From JAVVHH01 sp965199665 (GTDB taxonomy: Bacteria; Pseudomonadota; Alphaproteobacteria; Acetobacterales; Acetobacteraceae): DNA of 64,000 nucleotides. Numbering within the stretch: the first letter of the stretch is position 1; every line of letters begins with the position of its first letter. Made by a program: the position numbers and the translations under genes. The notes below the pieces were generated by a model, which did no database searches, was not told where the DNA came from, and saw only the letters and a program-made list of their open reading frames with translations. Of this stretch, positions 1 to 9,069 are shown in pieces. The DNA lies in NCBI GenBank assembly GCA_965199665.1, contig OZ241208.1, positions 2,170,001-2,234,000 of the forward strand. Reading direction: 5' to 3'.

Positions 1-932
1 TACTCCGGGTCGGTGAAGTTGCCCTGGTGGCAATACGGGTATCCGAAGTTCGGCGCGGCCGCCGTATTGGCCGGAACCATGTGCAGCGTGTCGTTCGGCA
101 GGTCTTCGCTGAGCCAGTCGCGGCCGTTATTGGTGAAGTAGAAATCCTTGGTCACCGGGTTCCAATCGAAGCCGACCGAGTTGCGCACCCCGGTCGCCAC
201 CATCTCGACGTTCTTGCCGTCGAGGTCCATGCGGCGGATCTGCGCATTCGTCGGCGGCGGGACCAGGATGTTGCCGGGTGCGCCGATCGGCACGTAGAGC
301 TTGTTGTCCGGCCCGATGCCGATGAACTTCCACCCATGCGCCTCGTCCGACGGCAGGTCGTCGTAGATCAGCGTCGGCTTGGGCGGATGGTCGAGATTGG
401 CTTCGATGTTATCGAACCGCCAGATCTTGTTGAGCTCGGCGACGTAGAGATTACCGCCATGCAGCGCAACGCCGTTGGGCCGGTGCAGCCCGCTGGCGAT
501 CACCTGGACCTTGGCCTTACCGTCGGCCTGCGTGATCGCATACACCTTGTCGAGCAGGCGGTTGCCGACGAACACGGTACCCTTGTCGCTCACCGTCATC
601 GAGCGCGCGTCGGGAATGCCGGCGGCGAACACCTCGACCTTGAAGCCATCCGGCGCCTTGATCTTGTCGGTCGGCAGGTCCTTGGCCGCGGTCGGCAACG
701 GCGGCGAATCGACCGGCGCCAGCGTGCTGCCCTGCGGCCGGCCGAACAGAGCGTCGCCGCGTGCCGCCGGCACCGTGAGCCCGGGACCGCCGGATTTCGG
801 CGCCGCCGCGCCGGCCGGCACCGTGGCCGACGGCGTCGAACCGACGGCAGAGGTCTGCGCCAGCGCCGTGCCACTCATCAGGCTTGCTGCGAACGCCGCC
901 ACTGCGACGCCCGCGATTGCTTTGTGCAACAT
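1..932 (-). CDS. Sorbosone dehydrogenase family protein, 3' end cut by window
   Basis: This is a periplasmic dehydrogenase of the glucose/sorbosone (GSDH, beta-propeller) family, which oxidises sugars or sugar aldehydes, usually with PQQ. The 310 visible residues begin with a clear signal peptide (about 1-25, cleavage after ALA, then Q). A low-complexity Ala/Pro linker follows, and from about residue 85 the family core, with typical stretches such as GVRNSVGFDW, DWLSEDLPND and FGYPYCHQG. The ATG at 932 is chosen because AGGGG lies just upstream and the signal peptide starts there. The C-terminal part and stop lie outside the window. It sits 79 bases downstream of an OprB-type porin on the same strand, suggesting one unit for sugar entry and periplasmic oxidation. 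The family is recognised with good confidence; the substrate cannot be deduced. Confidence 0.85.
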   Translation of the reverse strand, partial: MLHKAIAGVAVAAFAASLMSGTALAQTSAVGSTPSATVPAGAAAPKSGGPGLTVPAARGDALFGRPQGSTLAPVDSPPLPTAAKDLPTDKIKAPDGFKVEVFAAGIPDARSMTVSDKGTVFVGNRLLDKVYAITQADGKAKVQVIASGLHRPNGVALHGGNLYVAELNKIWRFDNIEANLDHPPKPTLIYDDLPSDEAHGWKFIGIGPDNKLYVPIGAPGNILVPPPTNAQIRRMDLDGKNVEMVATGVRNSVGFDWNPVTKDFYFTNNGRDWLSEDLPNDTLHMVPANTAAAPNFGYPYCHQGNFTDPE

Positions 933-1011
933 GTTGCCCCTCCCGTTTATTTTCGGTTGCAAGTATCCTGGTCGCACTCGCCCGGCCTTGTCCAGAGTTG
1001 GTTCGCCCGCG

Positions 1012-2421
1012 TCATTCTTCCGCCAGCGACGTCGGCAGCCCCAGCAGCTGGTTCGCGTTGACCGAGAGCTTCAGGCCGAGCACCAGCGCGTCCTTGGGCG
1101 CGAAAGTGGCCGAGGGCCGGGCGATCGAATCCGGGTTGACCAGGTACTGCAGGCTGCCAGCGAGGTAGATCCCTTCGGTGAGCTTGTAGTTGTAGTTGAG
1201 CTCGAAGATGCCCTGGTTGCGGCTCACGAAGCTGGTCGAGCGCGCCCGCACCAACAGCCCGTTGACGTAGCCGTCCTCCTTGTCGGAGAGCCGCAGGTAG
1301 GTCGCCAGCACGCCGATCTGGTCGGCCGGGCGCCCCGCGAACGGCCCGGTCCAGATCCCGCCTGCCACCCCCTCGAACGAGAACAATCCCTTGCCGTCGA
1401 ACGGCACGCCCGCCGTGCCGAACACGGCGATGCCACGCTGCCCCCGCCCGGTCTCCGGCCGCCAAACGACTTGGTCGCCCAGCGCATACGCCCCGGTGCG
1501 CCCGCCGCTGTAGGTGAGTGGCGCCCCGCCGAACTGCGCCCGCGACCGGTAGCGCGTGTTGAGGAATGGGTCGTTGTAAGGCGCCGAGTTGAACCAGCCG
1601 CCGAGCTTGAAATGCCGTGGATACGGATCCGTCGCATACTCGGTGCCGTAGCCGATCTCGAACGGCACCACGTAGCCGGTGGAATGGTTGAAGCCCCAGT
1701 CGAAGCCGCTATCGCTGTTGCGCCGCGAGTTGGTCTCGAAGGCGCCCGCCTTCAGGTAGACGGTCGGCACCGGGTTGTAGCGTGCCGTGCCGCCCCAGTT
1801 GACGTACGGGAACCCCGGGAACCCGGCCACCGCCTGCGTCAGCTCGAACGGGCAATCCGCCACGTTCTGGAACCGGCAGCCATAGGTCGAGCGGGCGAAC
1901 GACCCGGTCGCGTTGGCCCGCCCCACCAGCAACGTCAGCTGCTTGTCGAACAGGCTCTGCTCGTACGTGAACTCTGCCAGCTCGAACTGCTTCTTCGGGT
2001 AGTAGAACGACTGCACTTTCGTCCGGCTGCCGATGTGGTCGGTCGCCAGCTCGTGCCCGTAGAACTGCGCAAAGGTGGCGTGCACTTGGCCGCCCTCGAT
2101 CCCGGCCAGCTTGGCCATGTCGAGGTCGGCGCCGAAGATCACCACGCCCGACGTGTCGATCCCCTGCGACAGCCCGCCGGTTGGGTTACCGGCCAGGCTC
2201 TGCACGTAGCGCAGCCTCGGCAGCACCCCGGCGTCGAACGCGGCCTGCCCGAGCCGCACCGCGGGCTCGAACGGCGTGCCGAGCAGCGGGCTGGGCGCGC
2301 GGACGGTCTCGCGCAGGCCGGGGGAGAACACCGGCAGCCGCGTTTCCTCCTGCCCGGCTTCCGCGCCACCGAGCAGGGCCGCCGCCGCCAGCAGCGCCAG
2401 CGAACGAACCATTTTGTTCAT
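1012..2421 (-). CDS. OprB-family carbohydrate-selective porin
   Basis: This is an outer-membrane beta-barrel of the OprB family, which lets sugars and polyols diffuse into the periplasm. It is 469 residues long, normal for the family. It has a Sec signal peptide (about 1-22, ending AEA) and then alternating amphipathic strands rich in aromatic residues and glycine, with motifs such as YVNWGGTARYNP and GIFELNYNYKL near the C-terminus. The start is preceded by GGAGGAA at good spacing. The dehydrogenase of sorbosone type lies just downstream, so the pair may feed periplasmic sugar oxidation, as is common in acetic acid bacteria and relatives. It is divergent from eno with a 79-base intergenic gap. 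The exact sugar is not predictable. Confidence 0.9.
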   Translation of the reverse strand: MNKMVRSLALLAAAALLGGAEAGQEETRLPVFSPGLRETVRAPSPLLGTPFEPAVRLGQAAFDAGVLPRLRYVQSLAGNPTGGLSQGIDTSGVVIFGADLDMAKLAGIEGGQVHATFAQFYGHELATDHIGSRTKVQSFYYPKKQFELAEFTYEQSLFDKQLTLLVGRANATGSFARSTYGCRFQNVADCPFELTQAVAGFPGFPYVNWGGTARYNPVPTVYLKAGAFETNSRRNSDSGFDWGFNHSTGYVVPFEIGYGTEYATDPYPRHFKLGGWFNSAPYNDPFLNTRYRSRAQFGGAPLTYSGGRTGAYALGDQVVWRPETGRGQRGIAVFGTAGVPFDGKGLFSFEGVAGGIWTGPFAGRPADQIGVLATYLRLSDKEDGYVNGLLVRARSTSFVSRNQGIFELNYNYKLTEGIYLAGSLQYLVNPDSIARPSATFAPKDALVLGLKLSVNANQLLGLPTSLAEE

Positions 2422-2500
2422 GTCGTTCCTCCCGCCTGACCTATGGCATCGGCGGAGCGGCGATGTTAGGCACCCCTACCCATAGCCGCACAAGGTTTCC

Positions 2501-3781
2501 ATGAGCGCCATTGCCGACATCGTCGCCCGCGAAGTTCTCGACAGCCGCGGCAACCCGACGGTGGAGGCCGAGATCCTGCTCGACACCGGTGCCTCCGGCC
2601 GCGCCATCGTTCCCTCCGGCGCCTCCACCGGCGCGCACGAGGCGGTCGAGCTGCGCGACGGCGACAAGGCCCGCTTCGGCGGCAAGGGCGTGCGCACCGC
2701 CTGCGCCAACATCGAAGGCGAGATCTTCGACGCCATCGGCGGCATGGACGCCTCCGAGCAGGTCAAGCTCGACGACATCATGATCGAACTGGACGGCACG
2801 CCGAACAAGTCGCGACTGGGTGCCAACGCCATTCTCGCCGTCTCGCTCGCGCTGGCAAAGGCCGCCGCCGACGATCTCGGCCAGCCCTTGTACCGTTACG
2901 TCGGCGGCGTGTTCGCCCGCACCCTGCCGGTACCGATGATGAACATCATCAACGGCGGCCAGCACGCCGACAACCCGATCGACATCCAGGAATTCATGGT
3001 CCAGCCAGTGGGCGCGGCCACGATCGCCGACGCCGTCCGCATGGGCGCCGAGATCTTCCAGGCGTTGAAAAAGGCGCTGCACGACGCCGGGCACAACACC
3101 AATGTCGGCGATGAGGGCGGCTTCGCCCCCAACCTCAACTCCGCCGAGGACGCGCTGGAGTTCATCAGCAAGGCCTGCACCACCGCCGGCTACCGCCCGG
3201 GCGAGGACGTCACCTTCGCGCTCGACTGCGCCAGCACCGAGTTCTTCAAGAACGGCACGTACGATCTGGAGGGCGAGGGCAAGAAGCTCGACGCCGCCGG
3301 CATGGTCGACTACCTCGTCAAGCTGTGCGATCGCTTCCCGATCGCCTCCATCGAGGATGGCTGCGCCGAGGATGACTGGGCCGGCTGGAAGCACCTCACT
3401 GACGTGCTCGGCAAGCGGGTCCAGCTCGTGGGCGACGACCTGTTCGTCACCAATACCGAGCGCCTGCGCCGGGGCATCGCCGAAGGCACCGGCAACTCGA
3501 TCTTGGTCAAGGTCAACCAGATCGGCACCCTGACGGAAACGCTGGAGGCCATCGAGCTCGCCCACCGGGCCGGCATGACCTCCGTCATGAGCCACCGCTC
3601 GGGCGAGACGGAGGACAACACCATCGCCGACCTCGCCGTGGCCGCCAATTGCGGGCAGATCAAGACCGGCAGCCTGGCCCGCAGCGACCGTACCGCGAAA
3701 TACAACCAGCTCATCCGCATCGAAAGCGAGCTCGGCCCGGCCGCCCGCTATGCCGGCCGCACCATCCTGCGCACCCGATGA
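2501..3781 (+). CDS. eno: Enolase
   Basis: Enolase interconverts 2-phosphoglycerate and phosphoenolpyruvate in cytoplasmic glycolysis and gluconeogenesis. The 426-residue length is typical. The N-terminal motif EVLDSRGNPTVE, the loop VPSGASTGAHEA, the signature ILVKVNQIGTLTET with its catalytic lysine near residue 336, and the SHRSGETED segment are all present. AAGG lies five bases upstream of the ATG. The stop overlaps an alternative start of the following ftsB-like gene. That enolase-then-FtsB order is common in proteobacteria and suggests co-transcription. The gene appears intact and normal. Confidence 0.98.
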   Translation: MSAIADIVAREVLDSRGNPTVEAEILLDTGASGRAIVPSGASTGAHEAVELRDGDKARFGGKGVRTACANIEGEIFDAIGGMDASEQVKLDDIMIELDGTPNKSRLGANAILAVSLALAKAAADDLGQPLYRYVGGVFARTLPVPMMNIINGGQHADNPIDIQEFMVQPVGAATIADAVRMGAEIFQALKKALHDAGHNTNVGDEGGFAPNLNSAEDALEFISKACTTAGYRPGEDVTFALDCASTEFFKNGTYDLEGEGKKLDAAGMVDYLVKLCDRFPIASIEDGCAEDDWAGWKHLTDVLGKRVQLVGDDLFVTNTERLRRGIAEGTGNSILVKVNQIGTLTETLEAIELAHRAGMTSVMSHRSGETEDNTIADLAVAANCGQIKTGSLARSDRTAKYNQLIRIESELGPAARYAGRTILRTR

Positions 3782-3816
3782 GTGCATCGGGGGCGACGAT
3801 CCTCTATGATCGGCCC

Positions 3817-4170
3817 ATGGCGGGATTCGCGGAACGGGCCGGTCAGGTCCTGCGGAACACGGTGCGGGCTTTGCTGCTGCCCGCGCTGTTCCTGTCGCTG
3901 GTCGGCTACTTCCTGTGGAACGCCACCCAGGGCGACCGCGGCTTGCAGGCCTACGCGATCCGGCAGGAGCAGTTGAAGATCGTGCAGTCCGACCTGGCCC
4001 GCGCGCAGGCCGAGCAGCTTGCGTGGGAGCGCCGGGTCGGCGAATTGCGATCGCAGCGCCTCGACCCCGACATGCTCGACGAGCGCGCCCGCGCCATGCT
4101 CAACCTCGCCGACCCGACCGACGTGGTCGTGCTCTACGGGCCCGGCAAGCGCTTGTTCGCACCGCCTTAA
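3817..4170 (+). CDS. Septum formation initiator (FtsB/DivIC family)
   Basis: This is a small bitopic inner-membrane protein of the FtsB/DivIC family, which in other bacteria bridges early and late divisome components. From this start it has 117 residues: a short cytoplasmic N-terminus, one membrane helix (about 18-35), and a periplasmic coiled-coil segment (about 40-75) followed by the short conserved RLDPDMLDERAR and LNLADPTDVVV region. I choose the ATG at 3817 because the protein then begins like family members. An upstream in-frame ATG at 3778 overlaps the eno stop as ATGA and would add 13 residues, so translational coupling from 3778 remains possible. Neither start has a strong ribosome-binding site. 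Confidence 0.85.
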   Translation: MAGFAERAGQVLRNTVRALLLPALFLSLVGYFLWNATQGDRGLQAYAIRQEQLKIVQSDLARAQAEQLAWERRVGELRSQRLDPDMLDERARAMLNLADPTDVVVLYGPGKRLFAPP

Positions 4171-4177
4171 CCGCCGC

Positions 4178-4897
4178 TCACGCCGGTTTCAGCGCCGCGC
4201 CGTGCCGCAGAACGGCTTCGGCTGCCGGGGTGTAGGCCCCGTCTTCCCCGTGCAACACGAAGCTGCCATGCCCGCCATCCCCATGCCGGCCGTGCCAAGC
4301 CTGGAGCAGCACCAGTTTGGCAGCCCGGCCCGCTTTGGGCAGCAGCGCCAACTGCGACGCCCCGCCCAACCCGGCCCGCTCGAACGCCTCGACCGAACGG
4401 GGCACCAGCGCCGGCGGCAGGATCAGCGTCAACGAGCCTCCGCCCGCCAGCGCGCCGCCCAGCGCCGCGATCCAGGCCTCCACTCCGTGCACCCGCTCCT
4501 GCTTGGCCAGCCGGCGCCGGGCCAGCGGCGAAGCGGTCGAGGCCGGCCGGTGCCAGGGCGGGTTGGCCATCGCATGCTCCACCCGCGGCAGCGTGATGGC
4601 GGTGACGTCCCCCGTCACGATCGTCAGCTGGTCGAACCCATTGGCCGCCGCATTCTCCCGCGCCAGCGCGGCCATGCCGGTATCGAGCTCGATCCCCAGC
4701 CCGCGCGCACCCGGCACCCGCCGCGTCAGGCAGAGCAGCCCGGCCCCCGCCCCGGTCCCGGCCTCGATCACCAGCGCGCCCGGCTCGGCCGGCACGGCGG
4801 CCGCCAGCAGCACCGGCTCGATCCCAGTCCGATAACCGTCGCAAGGCTGCGCGTAGCGGACGCGGCCGCCGAGCAGCTTGCCGGCCGTCACCTCCAT
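4178..4897 (-). CDS. TrmN6/YfiC-like SAM-dependent methyltransferase
   Basis: This is a Rossmann-fold N6-adenine methyltransferase related to tRNA1(Val) (adenine-37-N6)-methyltransferase. It has 239 residues. The opening GGRVRYAQPCDGYRTGIEP resembles the family start. A SAM-binding glycine loop (EAGTGAGAG, about 45-53) is followed by an acidic ribose-binding residue in GIELD and the catalytic NPPW (112-115), which marks N6-adenine or N5-glutamine methylation. Its ATG overlaps the stop of the upstream DUF2007 gene by one base (TAATG), so the two are probably co-translated. The RNA substrate is inferred from family resemblance; a protein or other RNA target is possible. Confidence 0.8.
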   Translation of the reverse strand: MEVTAGKLLGGRVRYAQPCDGYRTGIEPVLLAAAVPAEPGALVIEAGTGAGAGLLCLTRRVPGARGLGIELDTGMAALARENAAANGFDQLTIVTGDVTAITLPRVEHAMANPPWHRPASTASPLARRRLAKQERVHGVEAWIAALGGALAGGGSLTLILPPALVPRSVEAFERAGLGGASQLALLPKAGRAAKLVLLQAWHGRHGDGGHGSFVLHGEDGAYTPAAEAVLRHGAALKPA

Positions 4898-5103
4898 TAC
4901 AGGAGGTCCGCCTCCGCCAGGATCCGGCGCGCCTGCCGCTCGTCTTCCTCCAGCACGGCCAGCCGGCGCGGGATGGCGCCGATGCTGCCCTCCACCGCGC
5001 TGGCATGGGCGTCCAGCAGCACGCTGCCGATGCCGGCGTCGCGCAGCAGCGCGGCCAGAAAGCTCAGGCGCACGAGATCGTTGGACTGGGCAAGCGTTCG
5101 CAT
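4897..5103 (-). CDS. DUF2007-type small protein
   Basis: A 68-residue protein of the DUF2007 (putative signal transducing) type. It opens with a helix (NDLVRLSFLAALLRDAGI), continues with a strand and a variable loop, then a short DERQARRIL helix. This is the ferredoxin-like small fold expected for the family. The function is not known. In this group of bacteria such genes often sit between a polyprenyl synthase and a TrmN6-like methyltransferase, exactly as here. It is upstream of, and overlaps by one base, the methyltransferase gene. Confidence 0.7.
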   Translation of the reverse strand: MRTLAQSNDLVRLSFLAALLRDAGIGSVLLDAHASAVEGSIGAIPRRLAVLEEDERQARRILAEADLL

Positions 5104-5153
5104 CCTGGCGTTCGGCCTTTGTCGGTCGTATTCGATGGGCGATGAGCCCTAAC

Positions 5154-5183
5154 TTGACCGGTTTTCCGCCGCGCCGATATGGT
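5154..5183 (+). promoter_or_regulatory. Possible sigma-70 promoter for polyprenyl synthase gene
   Basis: In the 169-base gap between the divergent DUF2007 and polyprenyl synthase genes there is a TTGACC hexamer (5154-5159). It is followed after 16 to 18 bases by GATATG or TATGGT. This is a reasonable housekeeping promoter about 90 bases before the TTG start. It was assigned by eye only. Confidence 0.35.
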
Positions 5184-5272
5184 GTTGCGCTGCGGCATCG
5201 GATGTTCGTAGACGAACCAGGCCGGCCCGGTTTCGTCGGGGCAAGCGCTGCTGGACCCATCGGGAGTCCCTG

Positions 5273-6301
5273 TTGAATAACGTGTCCCCGCCTCTGCAGG
5301 AACGCGCGCCCGGGTCTCCCGAGCCCGACGCGCTCTCGCGGCTGACCGATCTGGTCAAGCCCGACCTGCATGCCTGCAATCGGACCATCGTCGCGCGGAT
5401 GGACAGTCCCGTGGCGCTGATCCCGCAACTGGCCGCCCACATCGTGGCGGCCGGCGGCAAGCGGCTGCGCCCGGTGCTGACCTTGGCCTGCGCCCGCCTG
5501 TGCGGCTACGCCGGCGCCCGCCATGTCGAGCTCGCCGCCTGCGTCGAGTTCATCCACACCGCGACCCTGCTCCACGACGACGTGGTGGACGAGAGCACGC
5601 TGCGGCGCGGCCTCTCGTCGGCCAACTCAGTGTTCGGCAACAAGGCCTCGGTGCTGGTTGGCGACTTCCTGTTCGCCCGCGCCTTCCAGCTCATGGTCGC
5701 AGACGGCTCGCTCGCCGTGCTCGGCATCCTGTCCAACGCGGCCGCCACGATCGCCGAAGGCGAAGTTCATCAGCTCGTCATCCAGAACGATCTCGCGACG
5801 ACCAAGGAACAATATCTGGACGTGATCCGCGGCAAGACGGCCGCGCTGTTCGCCGCCGCCTGCGAAGTGGGCGCCGTCGTGGCCGACCGGCCCGATGGCG
5901 AGCGGACGGCGTTGGCCGCGTTCGGCGACCATCTCGGCATCGCCTTCCAGCTCGTCGACGACGCGCTGGACTACGCCGCCGATCAGGCCACCCTCGGCAA
6001 GACCGTGGGCGACGATTTTCGCGAGGGCAAGATCACCCTCCCGGTGTTGGCCGCCTACCATGCCGCCGCCGGGCCGGCGCGCGACTTCTGGGTCCGCACG
6101 GTGGAGCGCAACGAGCAGGGGCCGGACGACCTGGATCGTGCCCTCTCGCTGATCGCCGAGACCGGCGCGATCCAGGTCACGCTCGACCTCGCCGCCGACT
6201 TCGCGGGCAAGGCCAAGCAGCACCTCGCCGTGTTCCCGCCCAGCACGCTCCGCGACGCCTTGTGCGACGTCGCGGATTTCACCGTTAGCCGGGCGCGCTG
6301 A
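5273..6301 (+). CDS. Trans-polyprenyl diphosphate synthase (octa/decaprenyl type)
   Basis: This enzyme condenses isopentenyl diphosphate units onto an allylic primer to make the long side chain of ubiquinone. At 342 residues it has GGKRLRP (61-67), the first aspartate-rich motif LLHDDVVDE (about 99-107), the second motif LVDDALDY (about 227-234) and the GDDFREGK loop. Small residues upstream of the first motif suit a long-chain product, but chain length is an inference. The start is TTG, supported by GGGAG six bases upstream; a GTG three codons later is an alternative. Its 3' end overlaps the convergent tpiA gene by 17 bases. Confidence 0.92.
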   Translation: MNNVSPPLQERAPGSPEPDALSRLTDLVKPDLHACNRTIVARMDSPVALIPQLAAHIVAAGGKRLRPVLTLACARLCGYAGARHVELAACVEFIHTATLLHDDVVDESTLRRGLSSANSVFGNKASVLVGDFLFARAFQLMVADGSLAVLGILSNAAATIAEGEVHQLVIQNDLATTKEQYLDVIRGKTAALFAAACEVGAVVADRPDGERTALAAFGDHLGIAFQLVDDALDYAADQATLGKTVGDDFREGKITLPVLAAYHAAAGPARDFWVRTVERNEQGPDDLDRALSLIAETGAIQVTLDLAADFAGKAKQHLAVFPPSTLRDALCDVADFTVSRAR

Positions 6302-7064
6302 TCGGCGGCGCGGCCCCGCCCGTCGCAGCCCCATCGGTCGCCGCGCGAGCGATCGCCAGGAAGTCCGCCGCCACCAGGCTCGCGCCGCCCACGAGCGCAC
6401 CGCCGACATCGGGCAGCGCGAGGATCGCGGCCGCCGAGGCGGGCTTGACCGAACCGCCGTATAGGATCCGGATCGTCCGGCCCGCCTCGCCCAGCGAGCC
6501 GCCGAGTTGGTCGCGGATGCAGCGATGCATCGCCACCACGTCGTCCGCCTCCGCCACCCGTCCGGTGCCGATCGCCCAAATCGGCTCATAAGCGATCGCG
6601 CCCACGAAGCCGGGCGGCACGCTGCCATCCACCTGCGCGGCCACCACCGTCTCGGCCGCGCCGGACAGCCGCTGCTGCTCCGTCTCGCCCACGCAGATGA
6701 TCGGCAGTAGCCCGGCCGCCATGGCGGCCAGCGCCTTCTCGCGCACCAGTCCGTTCGATTCGCCGTAGGCCTCCCGCCGCTCGGAATGGCCCAGGATGAC
6801 ACAGCCCGCACCCGCGTCGCGGAGCATCGGCGCCGACACGTCGCCCGTGTAGGCGCCGCTCGGCTGCAGGTGGCAGTCCTGACCGCCTGCCATGATGCCG
6901 CTGCCGTCCAGCCCCGCTGCCACCGCGGCCAGCAGGGTGGCCGGCGGGCAGATCGCCAGGTGGCAGGCGAGCCCGCCCGCTCCCTCCCGGATCGCCGCCA
7001 CCAGCGCAGTCGCCGCCGCGCGCGACCCGTTCATTTTCCAATTGCCGGCGATCAGCTGCCGCAT
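6285..7064 (-). CDS. tpiA: Triosephosphate isomerase
   Basis: Triosephosphate isomerase interconverts dihydroxyacetone phosphate and glyceraldehyde-3-phosphate. With the ATG at 7064 the protein has 259 residues and starts with MRQLIAGNWKMNG, the expected N-terminus with the substrate-binding Asn and Lys. The catalytic His is in GHSERR (about 93) and the catalytic Glu in AYEPIWAIGTG (about 160). The phosphate-binding YGGSVKP is also present. An upstream in-frame ATG at 7094 would add ten atypical residues, so it is not used. The C-terminal tail is Ala/Gly/Pro-rich and overlaps the convergent polyprenyl synthase gene. The gene is divergent from the ppiD-like gene. Confidence 0.97.
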   Translation of the reverse strand: MRQLIAGNWKMNGSRAAATALVAAIREGAGGLACHLAICPPATLLAAVAAGLDGSGIMAGGQDCHLQPSGAYTGDVSAPMLRDAGAGCVILGHSERREAYGESNGLVREKALAAMAAGLLPIICVGETEQQRLSGAAETVVAAQVDGSVPPGFVGAIAYEPIWAIGTGRVAEADDVVAMHRCIRDQLGGSLGEAGRTIRILYGGSVKPASAAAILALPDVGGALVGGASLVAADFLAIARAATDGAATGGAAPPISAPG

Positions 7065-7179
7065 CCCCGCTCTGAACTCCCTGTGCCGCCGCATAATGCA
7101 AGCCGGACCCCATCTGGCAAATACGCCGGGCCCTGCCTATGGTGCGCGCCTTCTCTCTGCCGCCGGGCGCCACCGCATC

Positions 7180-9069
7180 ATGATGTCCCTCTTCCGTGCC
7201 TTTCTGAACACATGGGCCGCTCGCGCCTTCTTCGTGGTGCTGGTCGCCTCGTTTGGCCTGTGGGGGATCGCGGACGTCCTGCGCAATGGCGGCAGCGGCA
7301 CCGCGCTGGCCACGATCGGGGACCGCCGGATCGAGCCGGGCGAGTTCCAGGACGCGTTCCGCCGCAACCTCGCCCAGGTGACGCGCATGATGGGCGGCAC
7401 CGCCGAACCGCCGCCGGAAGTCCGCCGCACGGTGGCAGCCGAAACGCTCGACCGGCTGGTCGTGCAGGCGGCGATCGCCGAAGAGGTCCAGCGCCTCGGG
7501 CTCGAAGTGCCGGACGCCACCTTGCGCGCCGAAGTCTTCGCCATTCCCGCCTTCAAGGGCCCCGCCGGCACGTTCGACAAGGCGACCTTCGACAACGTCA
7601 TGCGCAACAACAACCTCACGGAGCCGCGCTTCCTCGACATGCTGCGCTCCGACATCGGCCAGCGTCAGCTGATGGACAGCGTCCAAGCCGGAGTCGCGCC
7701 GCCGGACGTCTTGCTGCGGCAGGTCTATGCCTTTCAACGCGAGACCCGCGTGGGCGAGGTCGTCGAGCTACCCTTCGCCGCCGCTTCGACTCCGCCGGAG
7801 CCGACCGCCGAGGATCTACAGCGCGAATACGAGAACGACCCGGCCGCCTACAGCGCCCCCGCCTTCCGCCGCATCAAACTGGTCGTGCTCTCCCCGCAGA
7901 CCCTGGCCGGCGGCATCGAGGTGACGCCCGAAGAGATCTCCGCCTACTACGACGCCCACAAGGCGGATTACGTCACGGCGGAGAAACGGGCGGCCGAGGT
8001 GGTCGTCGCCCCCGATCGGGCCGCCGCCGACGCGCTGGCTGCCGCCTGGAACGGTGGCGCGTCGTGGGATGCGATGCAGGCGGCCGCACAGAAGGCCGGC
8101 GGCTCCGCCCTCGCCTTCCCGGACTCCACCAAGGACCAGTTCCCCTCCCCCGAGCTCGGCGATGCGGTGTTCGCCACCCCGGCCAACACCGTCTCCGCCC
8201 CGATCGCCGCCGGCTTCGGTGTCCAACTCGTGCGGGTGACGAACGTGGTGCCCGCCAAGTCGACCACGCTGGCCGAGGCCACCGACGAGATCCGCCGCAA
8301 GGTGGCGCAGGATCGCGCGGTCGAGCAGGTCTATGCCCGCGCGAACAAGCTCGACGACGCGCTCTCCGCCGGCACCGACCTCGACGATCTACCCGGCGAC
8401 ATCGGCGCCGCCGGCGTGGAGGGCACGCTGGATTCGCAGGGCAACACGCCGGAAGGCGAGCCCGCGCCGATCCCGGGCAGCCCGGCGCTGCGCAAGGCGG
8501 TCATCGCCGCCGCCTTCGCCGCCACTCCGGGCGACGCGCCGCGCATGGTGGAAGGTCCCGACCAGTCCTACTACGCATTCAAGGTCGAGAGCGTGACCGA
8601 GCCCAAGCTCAAGCCGTTCGACGAGGTGGCGGACGAGGTACGCGACAATTGGGAGGCCGATGCCCGCCGGCGCGAGCAGGACGTGGCGGCCGCTCGCCTG
8701 ATGAGCGCCGCGACGGCAAGCCACTCGCTGGTCGATGCGGCGACGATCGCCGGGCTGCGGGCCGACAAGACCCCGCCCGTCCTGCGCGACGGCACCACCC
8801 CTCGCGTGCCGCCCGCCGTGCAGCAGGCGCTGTTCGCGATGAAGCGCGGCGACACCACGATGGTCGAGACCGCCGACGGCTTCTGGGTCGTCCGCCTCGC
8901 GGAAATCGAGGAGCCCGACCTGGCCAAGGATCCGGTGGGCGCCGCCCAGTTCCGCGACGTGCTGACCAAAGCGCTCGACCAGGACGTCGAGGTCGCTTTC
9001 GCCACCGCGCTGCGCGCCCGCGCGCAACCGCGGGTCAACCGCGAGATGCTGGATAGTTTGCTGCAATGA
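7180..9069 (+). CDS. PpiD-like membrane-anchored peptidyl-prolyl isomerase / foldase
   Basis: A periplasmic folding factor resembling PpiD. It has 629 residues with a short cytoplasmic N-terminus and one membrane anchor (about 15-31, in RAFFVVLVASFGLWGIADVL). A SurA_N-like helical domain follows (about 40-200), then a parvulin-like region (about 225-365) and a second, more divergent C-terminal helical region. ATGATG gives two adjacent possible starts (7180, 7183). It is the first gene of the tryptophan/molybdopterin run: its stop overlaps the trpE start as ATGA. In other alphaproteobacteria ppiD also precedes trpE. Whether the parvulin domain is catalytically active cannot be judged by eye. 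Confidence 0.88.
   Translation: MMSLFRAFLNTWAARAFFVVLVASFGLWGIADVLRNGGSGTALATIGDRRIEPGEFQDAFRRNLAQVTRMMGGTAEPPPEVRRTVAAETLDRLVVQAAIAEEVQRLGLEVPDATLRAEVFAIPAFKGPAGTFDKATFDNVMRNNNLTEPRFLDMLRSDIGQRQLMDSVQAGVAPPDVLLRQVYAFQRETRVGEVVELPFAAASTPPEPTAEDLQREYENDPAAYSAPAFRRIKLVVLSPQTLAGGIEVTPEEISAYYDAHKADYVTAEKRAAEVVVAPDRAAADALAAAWNGGASWDAMQAAAQKAGGSALAFPDSTKDQFPSPELGDAVFATPANTVSAPIAAGFGVQLVRVTNVVPAKSTTLAEATDEIRRKVAQDRAVEQVYARANKLDDALSAGTDLDDLPGDIGAAGVEGTLDSQGNTPEGEPAPIPGSPALRKAVIAAAFAATPGDAPRMVEGPDQSYYAFKVESVTEPKLKPFDEVADEVRDNWEADARRREQDVAAARLMSAATASHSLVDAATIAGLRADKTPPVLRDGTTPRVPPAVQQALFAMKRGDTTMVETADGFWVVRLAEIEEPDLAKDPVGAAQFRDVLTKALDQDVEVAFATALRARAQPRVNREMLDSLLQ

Noticed and set aside
475..2439. A 654-codon plus-strand open frame across the porin and dehydrogenase genes
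   Set aside because: The minus-strand genes have signal peptides, ribosome-binding sites and family motifs; the plus-strand frame has none.
2441..3787. A 448-codon minus-strand open frame opposite eno
   Set aside because: Pure antisense of a highly conserved enolase; composition is repetitive Gly/Ala/Val/Asp.
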